Assembly (NCBI RefSeq): GCF_006715045.1
Contig: NZ_VFML01000001.1
Coordinates: 2,510,501 to 2,574,500 of the forward strand
Source of the DNA: Amycolatopsis cihanbeyliensis
GTDB taxonomy: Bacteria > Actinomycetota > Actinomycetes > Mycobacteriales > Pseudonocardiaceae
Direction of reading: 5' to 3'
DNA length: 64,000 nt
The position numbers were made by a program, and so were the translations under genes. This document shows, in pieces, positions 56,351-64,000 of the stretch (within the stretch, counting starts at the first letter, position 1; each line of letters opens with the position of its first letter). The notes below the pieces were generated by a model. The model saw only the letters and a program-made list of their open reading frames with translations. It had not been told where the DNA came from and searched no databases.

Positions 56351-57220
56351 ATGCGTAAGACAGCCCTCGCGGCTGGTGGTTTCGCACTGGTCCTCGGCCT
56401 CACCGCCTGTGGCGGCGGGGAGACGGAAGGAAAAGCCGAACCCTTCGGCTCCGTGCAAGAGCTGGTCCAGGCCGCGATGACTGGCACGCAGGAGAACCAG
56501 ACCGCGAACTTCACCCTGAGCATGGACGCGGCCGGGGAGAAGGTGGAGGCCGAGGGCGCCGGCCGGTTCGAGACCGAGAACCCGGCGCTGATGATGACCG
56601 GGCAGATGGAGGGCGAGGCCGTCGAGCTCCGGTTCATCGGCGACGAGATGTACATCAAGGGCGGCGGCGGCTTCGGCGACATGCCGGAAATGCAGGGCAA
56701 GGAGTGGCTGAAGATCGGCGGTGACGCCAGCGACCCGATGTCCAGGATGCTCGGCCCGATGTTCCAGAAGATGGGCCAGCAGATGGACGTCAGCAAGAGC
56801 CTGGAGAAGGTCCGGGAGGCCGGCACCATCACCAACAGCGAGCGCACCGAGCTGGACGGGCAGGCCGCCACGCACTACTGGGTCGACCTGGACCTCGCGA
56901 AGGTGATGGAGATCCAGATGAAGGAGATAAAGGACCAGCTTCCCCCGGGGATGGAAGGGGAGCTGGACAACCTGGACCAGCAGTTCGACGCGGAGAAGAA
57001 GGCCGAGCTGGAGAAGATGGGCCCGATGCCGCTCGAGCTGTGGCTGAACGAGCGGCAACTCCCGTTGAAGATCGTGATGGACGTGACCGCGATGGCCAAG
57101 GCCCAGGGGCAGCCGGACCAGGGCGGGTCGATGGTCGTGCGCTACACCGACTGGGGCAGCCCGGTGGACATCTCGCCGCCGCCCGCGGACAAGGTCGGCA
57201 CCATCGAGATGCCGCGCTGA
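56351..57220 (+). CDS. LppX/LprAFG-like lipoprotein (paralogue 3)
   Basis: The 289-residue lipoprotein starts MRKTALAAGGFALVLGLTAC (Cys20), nearly identical to paralogue 1 in the signal part. The body is longer, with a Gly/Glu-rich insert (GGGGFGDMPEMQGKEW) and DQLPPGMEGELDN near 200. The ending VVRYTDWGSPVDISPPPADKV fits the family. Start ATG after GGAAGCGGG. A strong terminator follows. Presumed function is lipid binding at the cell surface. Confidence 0.85.
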   Translation: MRKTALAAGGFALVLGLTACGGGETEGKAEPFGSVQELVQAAMTGTQENQTANFTLSMDAAGEKVEAEGAGRFETENPALMMTGQMEGEAVELRFIGDEMYIKGGGGFGDMPEMQGKEWLKIGGDASDPMSRMLGPMFQKMGQQMDVSKSLEKVREAGTITNSERTELDGQAATHYWVDLDLAKVMEIQMKEIKDQLPPGMEGELDNLDQQFDAEKKAELEKMGPMPLELWLNERQLPLKIVMDVTAMAKAQGQPDQGGSMVVRYTDWGSPVDISPPPADKVGTIEMPR

Positions 57221-57235
57221 CCCGTACCGACGCAG

Positions 57236-57270
57236 CGAGGGGCGCCCGCGAAGACCGTGGGCGCCCCTCG
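57236..57270. terminator. Terminator between the lipoprotein gene and pruA
   Basis: Perfect 12-bp arms CGAGGGGCGCCC and GGGCGCCCCTCG enclose an 11-nt loop, between two convergent stop codons. Confidence 0.85.
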
Positions 57271-57277
57271 GGTGCGT

Positions 57278-58906
57278 TCAGCCCATGTGCGGGTAGGTGA
57301 TCACCGAGGGCGCGTCGAAGTTCTCCTTGATCGAGCGCGGACTGGCCCAGCGCAGCAGGTTGAACATCGAGCCGGCCTTGTCGTTGGTGCCCGAGCCGCG
57401 GGAACCGCCGAACGGCTGCTGGGCGACGATCGAGCCGGTCGGCTTGTCGTTGACGTAGAAGTTGCCCGCGGCGTACCGCAGCGCCCGGTGCGCCTGCTGG
57501 ATGGCGGAACGGTCGTCGGCGAACACCGCTCCGGTCAGCGCGTAGTCGGCGGTCGAGTCGACCAGCTCGAGGATCCGCTCGTAGTCGTTGTCCTCGTAGA
57601 CGTGCACGGCCATGATCGGCCCGAAGTACTCGGTGGAGAACACCTCGTGCCCGGGGTCGTCACAGACCAGCACGGTCGGCTCGACGAAGTAGCCGACCGA
57701 GTCGTCGCAGCCGCCGCCGACCAGGGTGGTCAACGCCGGATCTCCGGGGACGCTGTCCAGCAGCCGCTTGTGCTTGGCGAAGGCACGGGCGTCGATCACC
57801 GCGCCGCCGAACAACGACAGGTCGGTGACGTCGCCGTACTTCACGGTCCGGGTGAGATCGGCCAGCTCCTCGCGTACGCCGCCCTCCCACAGCGAGCGCG
57901 GGATGTAGGCGCGGGAGACGGCCGAGCACTTCTGGCCCTGGTACTCGAACGCGCCGCGGACCAGTGCGGGCACCAGCTTGTCGGCGCGGGCCGATGGGTG
58001 CGCGACCACGAAGTCCTTGCCGCCGGTCTCGCCCACGATGCGAGGGTAGCCGCGGTAGTTGTCCAGGTTGTCCGAGATGGTGCGCCACAGCTTCTTGAAG
58101 GTGGCGGTGGAGCCGGTGAAGTGCAGGCCGCCGAAGCCGCGGTCGGCCAGCGCGACCTCGCTCACCGCCTGACCGTCGCCGGTCACCATGTTGATCACGC
58201 CGGGCGGCAGGCCCGCCTCCTCGAACGCCTGCATGGTGTAGTGCGCGGCGAGCTGCTGGGTGGGAGTGGGCTTCCACACCACGGTGTTCCCCATCAGCGC
58301 GGGGGCGCTCGGCAGGTTGCCCGCGATCGCGCTGAAGTTGAACGGGGTGATCGCGACGACGAAGCCGTCCAGCGGCCGGTACTCCATCCGGTTCCACACC
58401 CCGGGCACCGAGTTCGGCTGCTCGGCGAGGATGCGGCGGGCGTAGTGCACGTTGAACCGCAGGAAGTCGACCAACTCGCAGACGGCGTCGATCTCCGCCT
58501 GTTGGATGGACTTCGACTGGCCGAGCATGGTGGTCGCGTTCAGGGTGTCCCGGTAGGGGCCGGAGAGCAGGTCGGCGGCGCGCAGGAACACCGCGGCGCG
58601 CTCGTCGAAGGGCAGCTCACTCCACTCCCTGGCCGCCCGCTTCGCGGCGTCCACCGCGTCGGCGACATCGTCATTGGTGGCCTGCGCCGCGACACCCAGC
58701 ACGTGCGCGTGGTCGTGCGGCTGCACGACGTCGAAAGCCTCGCCGCCCGCGCGCCTGCGCCGCCCACCGATCGTCTGGGTCAGCTCGTGCTTCTCCGCCT
58801 CCAGCTCGGCCACCCTGCGCTGCAGCGACTCCCGCTCCGCGCTGCCGGGCGCGTAGGTGTGGACGGGTTCGTTCGCCGGGGTGGGAACGGATGTCACAGC
58901 GTCCAT
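57278..58906 (-). CDS. pruA: L-glutamate gamma-semialdehyde dehydrogenase (delta-1-pyrroline-5-carboxylate dehydrogenase)
   Basis: The 542-residue single-function enzyme carries Glu293 (GETGGKDF), Cys327 (GQKCSAVSRAY), AITPFNFSAI, TGSTATFKKLW and EYFGPIMAVHVYE. It oxidises P5C to glutamate in proline catabolism. The usual proline dehydrogenase gene is not next to it here. It is preceded by about 100 bp to the next gene and shares the terminator at 57236. Confidence 0.94.
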   Translation of the reverse strand: MDAVTSVPTPANEPVHTYAPGSAERESLQRRVAELEAEKHELTQTIGGRRRRAGGEAFDVVQPHDHAHVLGVAAQATNDDVADAVDAAKRAAREWSELPFDERAAVFLRAADLLSGPYRDTLNATTMLGQSKSIQQAEIDAVCELVDFLRFNVHYARRILAEQPNSVPGVWNRMEYRPLDGFVVAITPFNFSAIAGNLPSAPALMGNTVVWKPTPTQQLAAHYTMQAFEEAGLPPGVINMVTGDGQAVSEVALADRGFGGLHFTGSTATFKKLWRTISDNLDNYRGYPRIVGETGGKDFVVAHPSARADKLVPALVRGAFEYQGQKCSAVSRAYIPRSLWEGGVREELADLTRTVKYGDVTDLSLFGGAVIDARAFAKHKRLLDSVPGDPALTTLVGGGCDDSVGYFVEPTVLVCDDPGHEVFSTEYFGPIMAVHVYEDNDYERILELVDSTADYALTGAVFADDRSAIQQAHRALRYAAGNFYVNDKPTGSIVAQQPFGGSRGSGTNDKAGSMFNLLRWASPRSIKENFDAPSVITYPHMG

Positions 58907-59010
58907 GATGTGTTCGCCTCCTGATCTGATGCGGGGTGTTGCCCGATGATCGGCTCGTGGGCCGGCCTCGTGGGCCGGCCGTCCGCCACCATGGTCCCAC
59001 GTCGCGGCGG

Positions 59011-59508
59011 TTACATCAGCTCCAGCAGGAAGGGCAGTTCCTGGGGCGCGTACCAGGCCAGCTCGTGGTCCTCGGCGCCGCCGAGGACGAACTCGGCGTC
59101 GGGGTTGCCGAGGTCGGCCTCGTCCACCACCTCGGCGGCGGCCCGCACGTCCGGCTCCGCCTCGATGAGGTCCACGTGCACCGCGGCCACCTCGTCAAGG
59201 GACACTGGACCACCCACCCGGACGACGGCATCGTCCAGGTCGGGCCGCAGGGTCACGTCGTCCACATCGGCCGAGATGACCACCCGTCGGGGAAGTTCCT
59301 CCCCCTCCTCGTCCGCGGCGATCAGCCGAAGTGAGGCTCGGGCCGCGTCGGCCAACGCGGCGTACTCCAGTTCCTCGGTGTCCCCGCTGATGTAGGACTC
59401 ACGCAGTGCTGGGGTCAGCGCGAACGCCGTCCCGCTCAGCGGCGTGAACTTCCCGTCGGCAACGAACTGCCGCAGCATGCCGATGGTCGCGGGCAGGTAA
59501 ACCCTCAC
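59011..59508 (-). CDS. DUF6912-like conserved protein
   Basis: The 165-residue acidic protein starts VRVYLPATIGMLRQFVADG, followed by TPALRESYISGDTEELEYAALADAARASLRLIA, a pattern seen widely in actinobacteria as an uncharacterised family (DUF6912-like). The GTG start (59508) overlaps the stop of the acyltransferase gene by 4 bp (GTGA), so they are co-translated. A link to lipid synthesis is inference from this overlap. Confidence 0.75.
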   Translation of the reverse strand: MRVYLPATIGMLRQFVADGKFTPLSGTAFALTPALRESYISGDTEELEYAALADAARASLRLIAADEEGEELPRRVVISADVDDVTLRPDLDDAVVRVGGPVSLDEVAAVHVDLIEAEPDVRAAAEVVDEADLGNPDAEFVLGGAEDHELAWYAPQELPFLLELM

Positions 59509-60914
59509 CAGTTGATCCCCTTCAGTTCCGCCAACGAATCCTCCAGCATATCGGCCAACGAGTCCACATCGGACATCGCTTTCCGATCGCCGTTCAATCC
59601 GAAGTAGACGTTTCCGTGATACGACGTGACGCCGATGGCGAGCGCCTGCCCCCGCGCCAACGGCATGACCGGGAACATTTCGACCATCCGCGCCTTGCCC
59701 GCGTAGAGCTGCTGTTGCGGACCGGGCGAGTTCGTGACGACCAGGTTGAAGATGCGGCCGGAGAACGAGCCCGCGGCCCTCGCGCCAAGGGAGTGCAGGG
59801 TCGCGGGGGCGAAACCACCGACCCGCAGCAGGGCGCGGGCGGCCACCGAGCGCCCCGAGTCCGTGTGCTCGGTCATCGCGTGCCCGATGTGCTGCAGGCG
59901 CAGCACCGGGTTGGGCTCCCCTACCGGCAGGTCCACCAGGTAGGCGGCCACCTCGTTGCCGAGGATGCCTGCCGAGGAGAATTCCTCCGTCTCGGCGTCC
60001 CGCACGGCCAGCGGTACCAGCGCGCGCACGGTCTCCGCCGAGGTCAGGGCCGTTCCCCTGGACATCAGCCATTCACGCAGCGCACCGGTGATCACCGCGA
60101 GTACCACGTCATTGACCGTGCCGCCGTGCTCGGCCCTGACCTGCCGGTAGTCCTCCAACCTGGTTCGGACCACGGTGAACACCCTGCCCCCGGAGACATG
60201 CGCGTTGAGCGGCCCGGCGGGGGCCGGTCGGACCACGGTGCGCAGCGCCGAGGCGACGCCGCCGACCGTGCCGACCACCTTCTCCGCGGTGGCGACCGCG
60301 TCCTGGGCGGCCGAACGCACGTTCTCCATCAGCTCGCCAGGGCGTTGCACGGTCTCGCCCACGGCATCGAGCAGAAGCTGGGCCCGGCTGGGCTGCCGGC
60401 GCGGCGTCCAGGTGTCCTCCTCCGGTGCCCCGCAGTCCTGCGGGACCGCCTCCAGGATGAGTTGCCCGAGGTCCACGGTGCCGATGCCGTCCACAACCGA
60501 TTGATGGGTCTTGGTCACCAGTGCGACCCGGTCGTCGGCGAGGCCCTCCACGAAGTAGGCCTCCCACAGTGGACGCTCCTGGTCCAGCGGCCGGGACAGC
60601 AACCGGGCGACCAGGTCGAACAGCTGGTCGTGGTTCCCTGGCGCGGGCAGCGCGGACCGCCGGACGTGGTAGTTCAGGTCGAAGTCGACATCGTCGATCC
60701 AGACCGGCCTTGCCAGGTGCCCCGGGATACGCATCACCCGCTGCCGGTAGCGGGGCAGGTAGAGCAGCCGCTGGCCGATCAGGGTGAGCAGGTCCTCGTA
60801 GCTGAAGCCATCCCTGGGCCGCTCGAAGATCGCCACACCCCCGACGTGCATCGGCGTCGTGGGGTCCTCGAGGTAGAGGAAGGACGCGTCGAGCGCGGAC
60901 AGGCGGTCTGGCAT
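59505..60914 (-). CDS. WS/DGAT-family acyltransferase with variant HQ motif
   Basis: The 469-residue protein starts MPDRLSALDASFLYLEDP, as wax ester synthase/diacylglycerol acyltransferases do. The catalytic HHxxxDG motif reads H137-Q138-SVV-D142-G143, so the second, usually essential, His is Gln. ND and GPQ motifs (VNDVVLAVITGAL, VTNSPGPQQQLYAGK) are intact. Variants with HQ occur in some actinobacterial paralogues, whose activity is unclear. The start ATG (60914) leaves 35 bp to the divergent TrmH gene. Confidence 0.88.
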   Translation of the reverse strand: MPDRLSALDASFLYLEDPTTPMHVGGVAIFERPRDGFSYEDLLTLIGQRLLYLPRYRQRVMRIPGHLARPVWIDDVDFDLNYHVRRSALPAPGNHDQLFDLVARLLSRPLDQERPLWEAYFVEGLADDRVALVTKTHQSVVDGIGTVDLGQLILEAVPQDCGAPEEDTWTPRRQPSRAQLLLDAVGETVQRPGELMENVRSAAQDAVATAEKVVGTVGGVASALRTVVRPAPAGPLNAHVSGGRVFTVVRTRLEDYRQVRAEHGGTVNDVVLAVITGALREWLMSRGTALTSAETVRALVPLAVRDAETEEFSSAGILGNEVAAYLVDLPVGEPNPVLRLQHIGHAMTEHTDSGRSVAARALLRVGGFAPATLHSLGARAAGSFSGRIFNLVVTNSPGPQQQLYAGKARMVEMFPVMPLARGQALAIGVTSYHGNVYFGLNGDRKAMSDVDSLADMLEDSLAELKGINW

Positions 60915-60949
60915 GAGTCGATCCTGACACAGGTGCGAGACTTGACGCC

Positions 60950-61720
60950 GTGAGTACCGAGTCACCCGCGTCGCCGGCTTCCCCGAAGGATCGGTTCCTG
61001 ACCGTGTACGGGCGCAAACCGGTGCTGGAGGCCCTCGGCGACCCGGACTTGGATGTCGACAAAGTGATTCTCGCGGACTCGGTGCGTGGGCCGGTGGTGA
61101 CGGAGATCCGGCGTGCGGCGGAGGCAAGCGGGGTGCCGGTGCGGCGGGCCAGCGCGCACCGGGTGAAGGTGCTGGCCGGGAACGGCAAGCAGGACCAGGG
61201 GGTGCTGGCCGATGTGGTGGCCCGCAGGATGCGCCCGCTGGCCACGGCGCTGTCCGGGCCGAAACCGCCGGCGCGGGTGCTGGTGCTGGACGGGATCACC
61301 ACGCCGGCGAATGTGGGCATGATCCTGCGTACGGCCACCGCGGCGGGCCTCGGCGGCATCGTGGTGCCGCGGCGCGGGGTGGCCGCGCTGGATCCGCTGG
61401 TGGTGAAGGCCTCGGCGGGGGTGGCCTTCCGGGCCCCGATGCTGCGTTGCGGGAGCGCGGCCGAGGCCGCGGGGCTGCTGGCGGAGGCAGGCTACCGGCT
61501 GTACGGGCTGGGTGCCGCCGGGCCGAACTCGATGTTCGAGGCCGAGTTCCCGGCGCGCGCGGCCTTCGTGCTGGGCGGGGAGACCGCCGGGGCCGGCCCG
61601 GAGGTGCGCGCGCGGGTGGCGGAATGGCTGTCCGTCCCGATGCCCGGCGAGGTGGAGTCGCTGAACGTGTCGGCCGCCGCGGCCGTGCTGTGCTTCGAGC
61701 TGGTACGCCGGGAACGTTAG
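60950..61720 (+). CDS. TrmH/SpoU-family RNA 2'-O-methyltransferase
   Basis: The 256-residue protein has an N-terminal substrate-binding L30e-like domain (VYGRKPVLEAL, about 20-90) and a SPOUT knot: VLVLDGITTPANVGMILRTA, FVLGGETAGAG and SLNVSAAAAVLCFELVR. The order and motifs match 2'-O-methyltransferases of the RlmB/TrmH group. The target rRNA or tRNA site is unknown. GTG start, divergent from the acyltransferase gene. Confidence 0.9.
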   Translation: MSTESPASPASPKDRFLTVYGRKPVLEALGDPDLDVDKVILADSVRGPVVTEIRRAAEASGVPVRRASAHRVKVLAGNGKQDQGVLADVVARRMRPLATALSGPKPPARVLVLDGITTPANVGMILRTATAAGLGGIVVPRRGVAALDPLVVKASAGVAFRAPMLRCGSAAEAAGLLAEAGYRLYGLGAAGPNSMFEAEFPARAAFVLGGETAGAGPEVRARVAEWLSVPMPGEVESLNVSAAAAVLCFELVRRER

Positions 61721-61755
61721 GTCCGGACCGAGACGAGGGGTTCGACGTCCCTGAA

Positions 61756-61819
61756 CGGCAAACTCGCGCGCGTGGGCGGCCAACACGTGCACGTGGGTGG
61801 CAAACACGCTGAGGTCAGG
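61756..61819. repeat. Tandem ~21-bp imperfect repeats between trmH and the HAD gene
   Basis: Three units of 21-22 bp start CGGCAAACTCG, CGGCCAACACG and TGGCAAACACG, with CGTGGG between them. They lie between convergent genes and touch the end of the HAD gene. They could be a local regulatory or recombinational array. Confidence 0.5.
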
Positions 61820-62210
61820 TGTCCAGGATCCCGGGGAAGAGGGCGGCCAGCTCGGTGCGGGTTTCCTGGACCGAGGTGTGGTGTACGCCCACCATGCCGG
61901 CGGCCACGGCGCCGGCCACGTTGCTCGCCGAGTCGTCCACGAAGACGCAGGTTTGCGCGGGTAGGCCGAGCAGGTCGGCGGTGATCCGGTAGACCTCGGC
62001 TTCCGGTTTGGCCACGCCCACCTCGCCGGAGAACACGACCGCGTCGAAGTACGGGCGCATCGCCCGGCGCGCGGCGCCGCCGCCGGCCGCGTTGGACAGC
62101 AGGGCCGTGCGAACGCCCTGGTCGCGGGCGGCTTCCACGGCGAGGAGAAGGTTCCCGCCCGCCGTATCGGTCAGCACGCCCGCGTAGTCCAGCACCAGCC
62201 CTCGTAGCAC
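61815..62210 (-). CDS. Small HAD-superfamily hydrolase-like protein
   Basis: The 131-residue minimal HAD protein has motif I LVLDYAGVL (Asp8, with Ala10 where phosphatases have Asp), motif II LLSNAAGG, motif III VAKPEAEVY (Lys) and motif IV VFVDDSASNV. It lacks the usual cap domain. The D-x-A form is seen in phosphonatase-like members. GTG start, weak ribosome site. Substrate unknown. Confidence 0.75.
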   Translation of the reverse strand: MLRGLVLDYAGVLTDTAGGNLLLAVEAARDQGVRTALLSNAAGGGAARRAMRPYFDAVVFSGEVGVAKPEAEVYRITADLLGLPAQTCVFVDDSASNVAGAVAAGMVGVHHTSVQETRTELAALFPGILDT

Positions 62211-62348
62211 AAGCGCTCACCCTAGTGACCCGAAACGCCGAAGCGTCACCGACTCGTGCGGTCCTTGACCGAAATCGGGGCCCGGCGCGCTCTGTTCTAT
62301 GGGCGGACTTCTCGCCGCCCACCCGACCAGCACTGGAGGGAATGGGAC

Positions 62349-62882
62349 ATGAGCACGACATACCGGGCGGCCCTGCGGCCCCTGCAACCGTACGAACCGC
62401 CGATGCGCAGGGCGCCGGTCCGGTACGTGGATACCGGGCAGCTCGCGCTCGACCTGCACATCACCTTCGACAAGCGAAGACCAGCCCCGGCCCAGCCCGC
62501 ACCACCGCCCACCCCCGTACTCGAACGGCGCCGGTTGCACGACACGCTGACGGCGATCCTGGAGGCCTCCACCGGGTACCGGCAGGCCACCCATGTGCGG
62601 TCCCTGCTCACCAAGGACCTCTACCGCGACCTGATGTCCCGCCCGCGCACCGCCAGCCCGCGCTACACCCTGAAGAGTGTGCACGCCTGCCAGCCGACCA
62701 TCGACGCCATCGAGGCCTGCGGCCGGGTCCAGGCGGGCAGCCGGACGCTGGCACTGGTCGCCCGCTTCGAGGAGCATGCCGAGGAGGGGTGGCGGTGCAC
62801 CCTGTTCGGCCTGCTCGAACCGCTCGCGATGAGCAGGACACGAGGCCGGGGGCCGGGTCCGGCGGGGCTGAAACGCGGCTAG
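62349..62882 (+). CDS. Rv3235-family protein adjacent to secA
   Basis: The 177-residue protein starts at the ATG at 62349 after GGAGGGAATGGGAC; the frame is open to 62256. The body has helix-rich [18 protein letters not shown] and [24 protein letters not shown], as in the actinobacterial Rv3235 family, which sits beside secA1 in mycobacteria. Its stop shares CTAG (62879-62882) with the secA stop. Function unknown. Confidence 0.8.
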   Translation: MSTTYRAALRPLQPYEPPMRRAPVRYVDTGQLALDLHITFDKRRPAPAQPAPPPTPVLERRRLHDTLTAILEASTGYRQATHVRSLLTKDLYRDLMSRPRTASPRYTLKSVHACQPTIDAIEACGRVQAGSRTLALVARFEEHAEEGWRCTLFGLLEPLAMSRTRGRGPGPAGLKRG

Positions 62883-64000
62883 CGGCGGGCACCCTTCTTG
62901 TTCTTCTTCGCCTCGGCACGGGCGGCCGCGCGCCGCTCCCGCCGGGAGTTGCCACCACCGGAGCCGCCGCCCTGCTTGCCGCCGTCGTCACCGCCGCCAC
63001 CACGCGACTCGACGCCGCCGCCCTCGGCGGGGCCGGACAACTGCATGCCCTGCTGGCCGCCACCACCGAGGCCCTTGCCCCGCAGCGCGGCGGGCACGGC
63101 CTCGCCCTCCTGCTGCTTCGGCTGCTGGCCCGGCTGCGGCGGGGTGGGCTTGGCGTGCCGACCACCGTTGGCGCTGGCCTGGCCGTTGCCGGTCGGTAGT
63201 GCGGTCGCCTCCTCGGCGGCCGGGGCCTGCGGCTGGTCGGCCCGCTCGACCTGGAGGTTGAACAGCAGGCCGACGGTCTCCTCCTTCAACGACTCCAGCA
63301 TCGTGTTGAACAGGTCGAAGCCCTCGCGCTGGTACTCCACCAGCGGGTCGCGCTGCGCCATCGCCCGCAGCCCGATGCCCTCCTTGAGATAGTCCATCTC
63401 GTAGAGGTGCTCACGCCACTTGCGGTCCAGCACCGACAGCACGACCTGCCGCTCCAGCGCCCGCATCGCGCCCTTGCCGACCTGCTCGTCCAGCTCCGCC
63501 TCCCGCCTGGCGTAGGCGTTACGCGCGTCGTCGAGCAGCGCCTCCTTGAGGGTGTCGGCGTCCAGGTCGTCGATCTCCTCGGTCAGGTCCTCGAACTGGA
63601 TGCCGACCGGATACAGCATCTTCAGCGCGGTCCACAGCTTCTCGTGGTCCCAGTCCTCGGCATAACCCTCGGCGGTGGCGCCGTCGACATAGGCGGTGAC
63701 CACGTCGCGCAGCATGTGCTCGGCCTGCTCACGCAAGTCCTCGCCCTCGAGCACCCGGCGGCGCTCGGCGTAGATCACCTTGCGCTGCCGGTTCATCACC
63801 TCGTCGTACTTGAGGACGTTCTTCCTGATCTCCATGTTCTGCTGCTCGACCTGCGTCTGCGCACTCTTGATAGCCTTGCTGACCATCTTGTGCTCGATCG
63901 GCACGTCGTCCGGCAGCCGCATGGTGGTCATCACCCGCTCGACCATCGCGGCGTTGAACCGGCGCATCAGGTCGTCGCCGAGCGAGAGGTAGAAGCGGGA
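62879..64000 (-). CDS. secA: Preprotein translocase ATPase SecA, C-terminal part (5' end outside window)
   Basis: The window shows the last 373 residues. They begin [15 protein letters not shown], then the helical scaffold and wing regions ([52 protein letters not shown]). The tail from about residue 250 of this part is Gly/Gln-rich and ends in basic [21 protein letters not shown]. The cysteine-rich SecB/zinc motif of proteobacterial SecA is absent, as usual in actinobacteria. This is SecA1 of the Sec pathway. It is cut by the window edge. Confidence 0.93.
   Translation of the reverse strand, partial: SRFYLSLGDDLMRRFNAAMVERVMTTMRLPDDVPIEHKMVSKAIKSAQTQVEQQNMEIRKNVLKYDEVMNRQRKVIYAERRRVLEGEDLREQAEHMLRDVVTAYVDGATAEGYAEDWDHEKLWTALKMLYPVGIQFEDLTEEIDDLDADTLKEALLDDARNAYARREAELDEQVGKGAMRALERQVVLSVLDRKWREHLYEMDYLKEGIGLRAMAQRDPLVEYQREGFDLFNTMLESLKEETVGLLFNLQVERADQPQAPAAEEATALPTGNGQASANGGRHAKPTPPQPGQQPKQQEGEAVPAALRGKGLGGGGQQGMQLSGPAEGGGVESRGGGGDDGGKQGGGSGGGNSRRERRAAARAEAKKNKKGARR

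Overview
The window is a stretch of actinobacterial chromosome of high G+C content with strong third-position G/C bias. Several genes are diagnostic: whiB1, a SigR/RsrA redox pair with its own SigR-type promoter, PdtaS, the 24-residue ribosomal protein bL37, a fused 2-oxoglutarate decarboxylase (Kgd), a heterodimer-type ABC exporter fused into one chain, LppX-like lipoproteins, and an Rv3235-like gene next to secA. Together with the PucR, XRE/TPR and primase-polymerase-like genes they point to Mycobacteriales in the broad sense. My best guess is Pseudonocardiaceae (Amycolatopsis, Prauserella or Saccharomonospora-like); the genus is an inference.

Layout. 1-5.3 kb: the tail of an M15-like peptidase, a PH-like protein, a LysR regulator, a PHA-synthase-like hydrolase, a short-chain dehydrogenase, and a GNAT/methionine aminopeptidase pair behind a long palindromic operator. 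5.4-12.1 kb: a leucine/branched-chain acyl-CoA operon (acyl-CoA dehydrogenase, biotin carboxylase, carboxyltransferase). A TetR gene of BkaR type is encoded nearby, and matching GTTAGC-N4-GCTAAC operators lie before both the operon and the TetR gene. A secreted SGNH hydrolase sits between them. 12.2-16.4 kb: a hypothetical gene, a membrane protein, a PucR regulator and alanine dehydrogenase. 16.9-25 kb: an ABC-2 transporter, the fused ABC exporter, and a DUF5134/PepSY pair in which the DUF5134 gene is frameshifted at a run of nine G. 25.3-29.1 kb: kgd.

29.1-37.3 kb is the accessory part. It has a phosphotransferase, an XRE/TPR regulator divergent from a primase-polymerase-like gene and its partner, a frameshifted small gene, a secreted subtilase, and two tandem secreted beta-trefoil lectin-like proteins that are clearly AT-richer than the surroundings. 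An OpuC-type osmoprotectant importer follows (36.4-39.8 kb), and its base composition shifts toward A+T at the substrate-binding-protein end. 40-47 kb: malic enzyme, an RmlC-type epimerase, a cholesterol-oxidase-like enzyme without a leader, a DUF4442 protein, a phosphatase, a GNAT, a membrane protein and a lipid kinase. 47.4-54.8 kb is core regulation and repair: whiB1, pdtaS, bL37, rsrA-sigR, ybaK, an SRAP protein and rsgA. 55-57.2 kb: an array of three LppX-like lipoprotein genes with a decayed middle copy. 57.3-64 kb: pruA, a DUF6912-like gene overlapping a WS/DGAT acyltransferase, a TrmH-family methyltransferase, a small HAD protein, the Rv3235-like gene and the 3' part of secA.

Three families of short, non-coding, inverted-repeat-ended elements are scattered between genes: an 83-bp family (2 copies), a roughly 115-bp family (4 copies) and one 224-bp element. 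One copy of the 115-bp family carries a piece resembling the 224-bp element. I see no rRNA, tRNA, CRISPR array, transposase or prophage.
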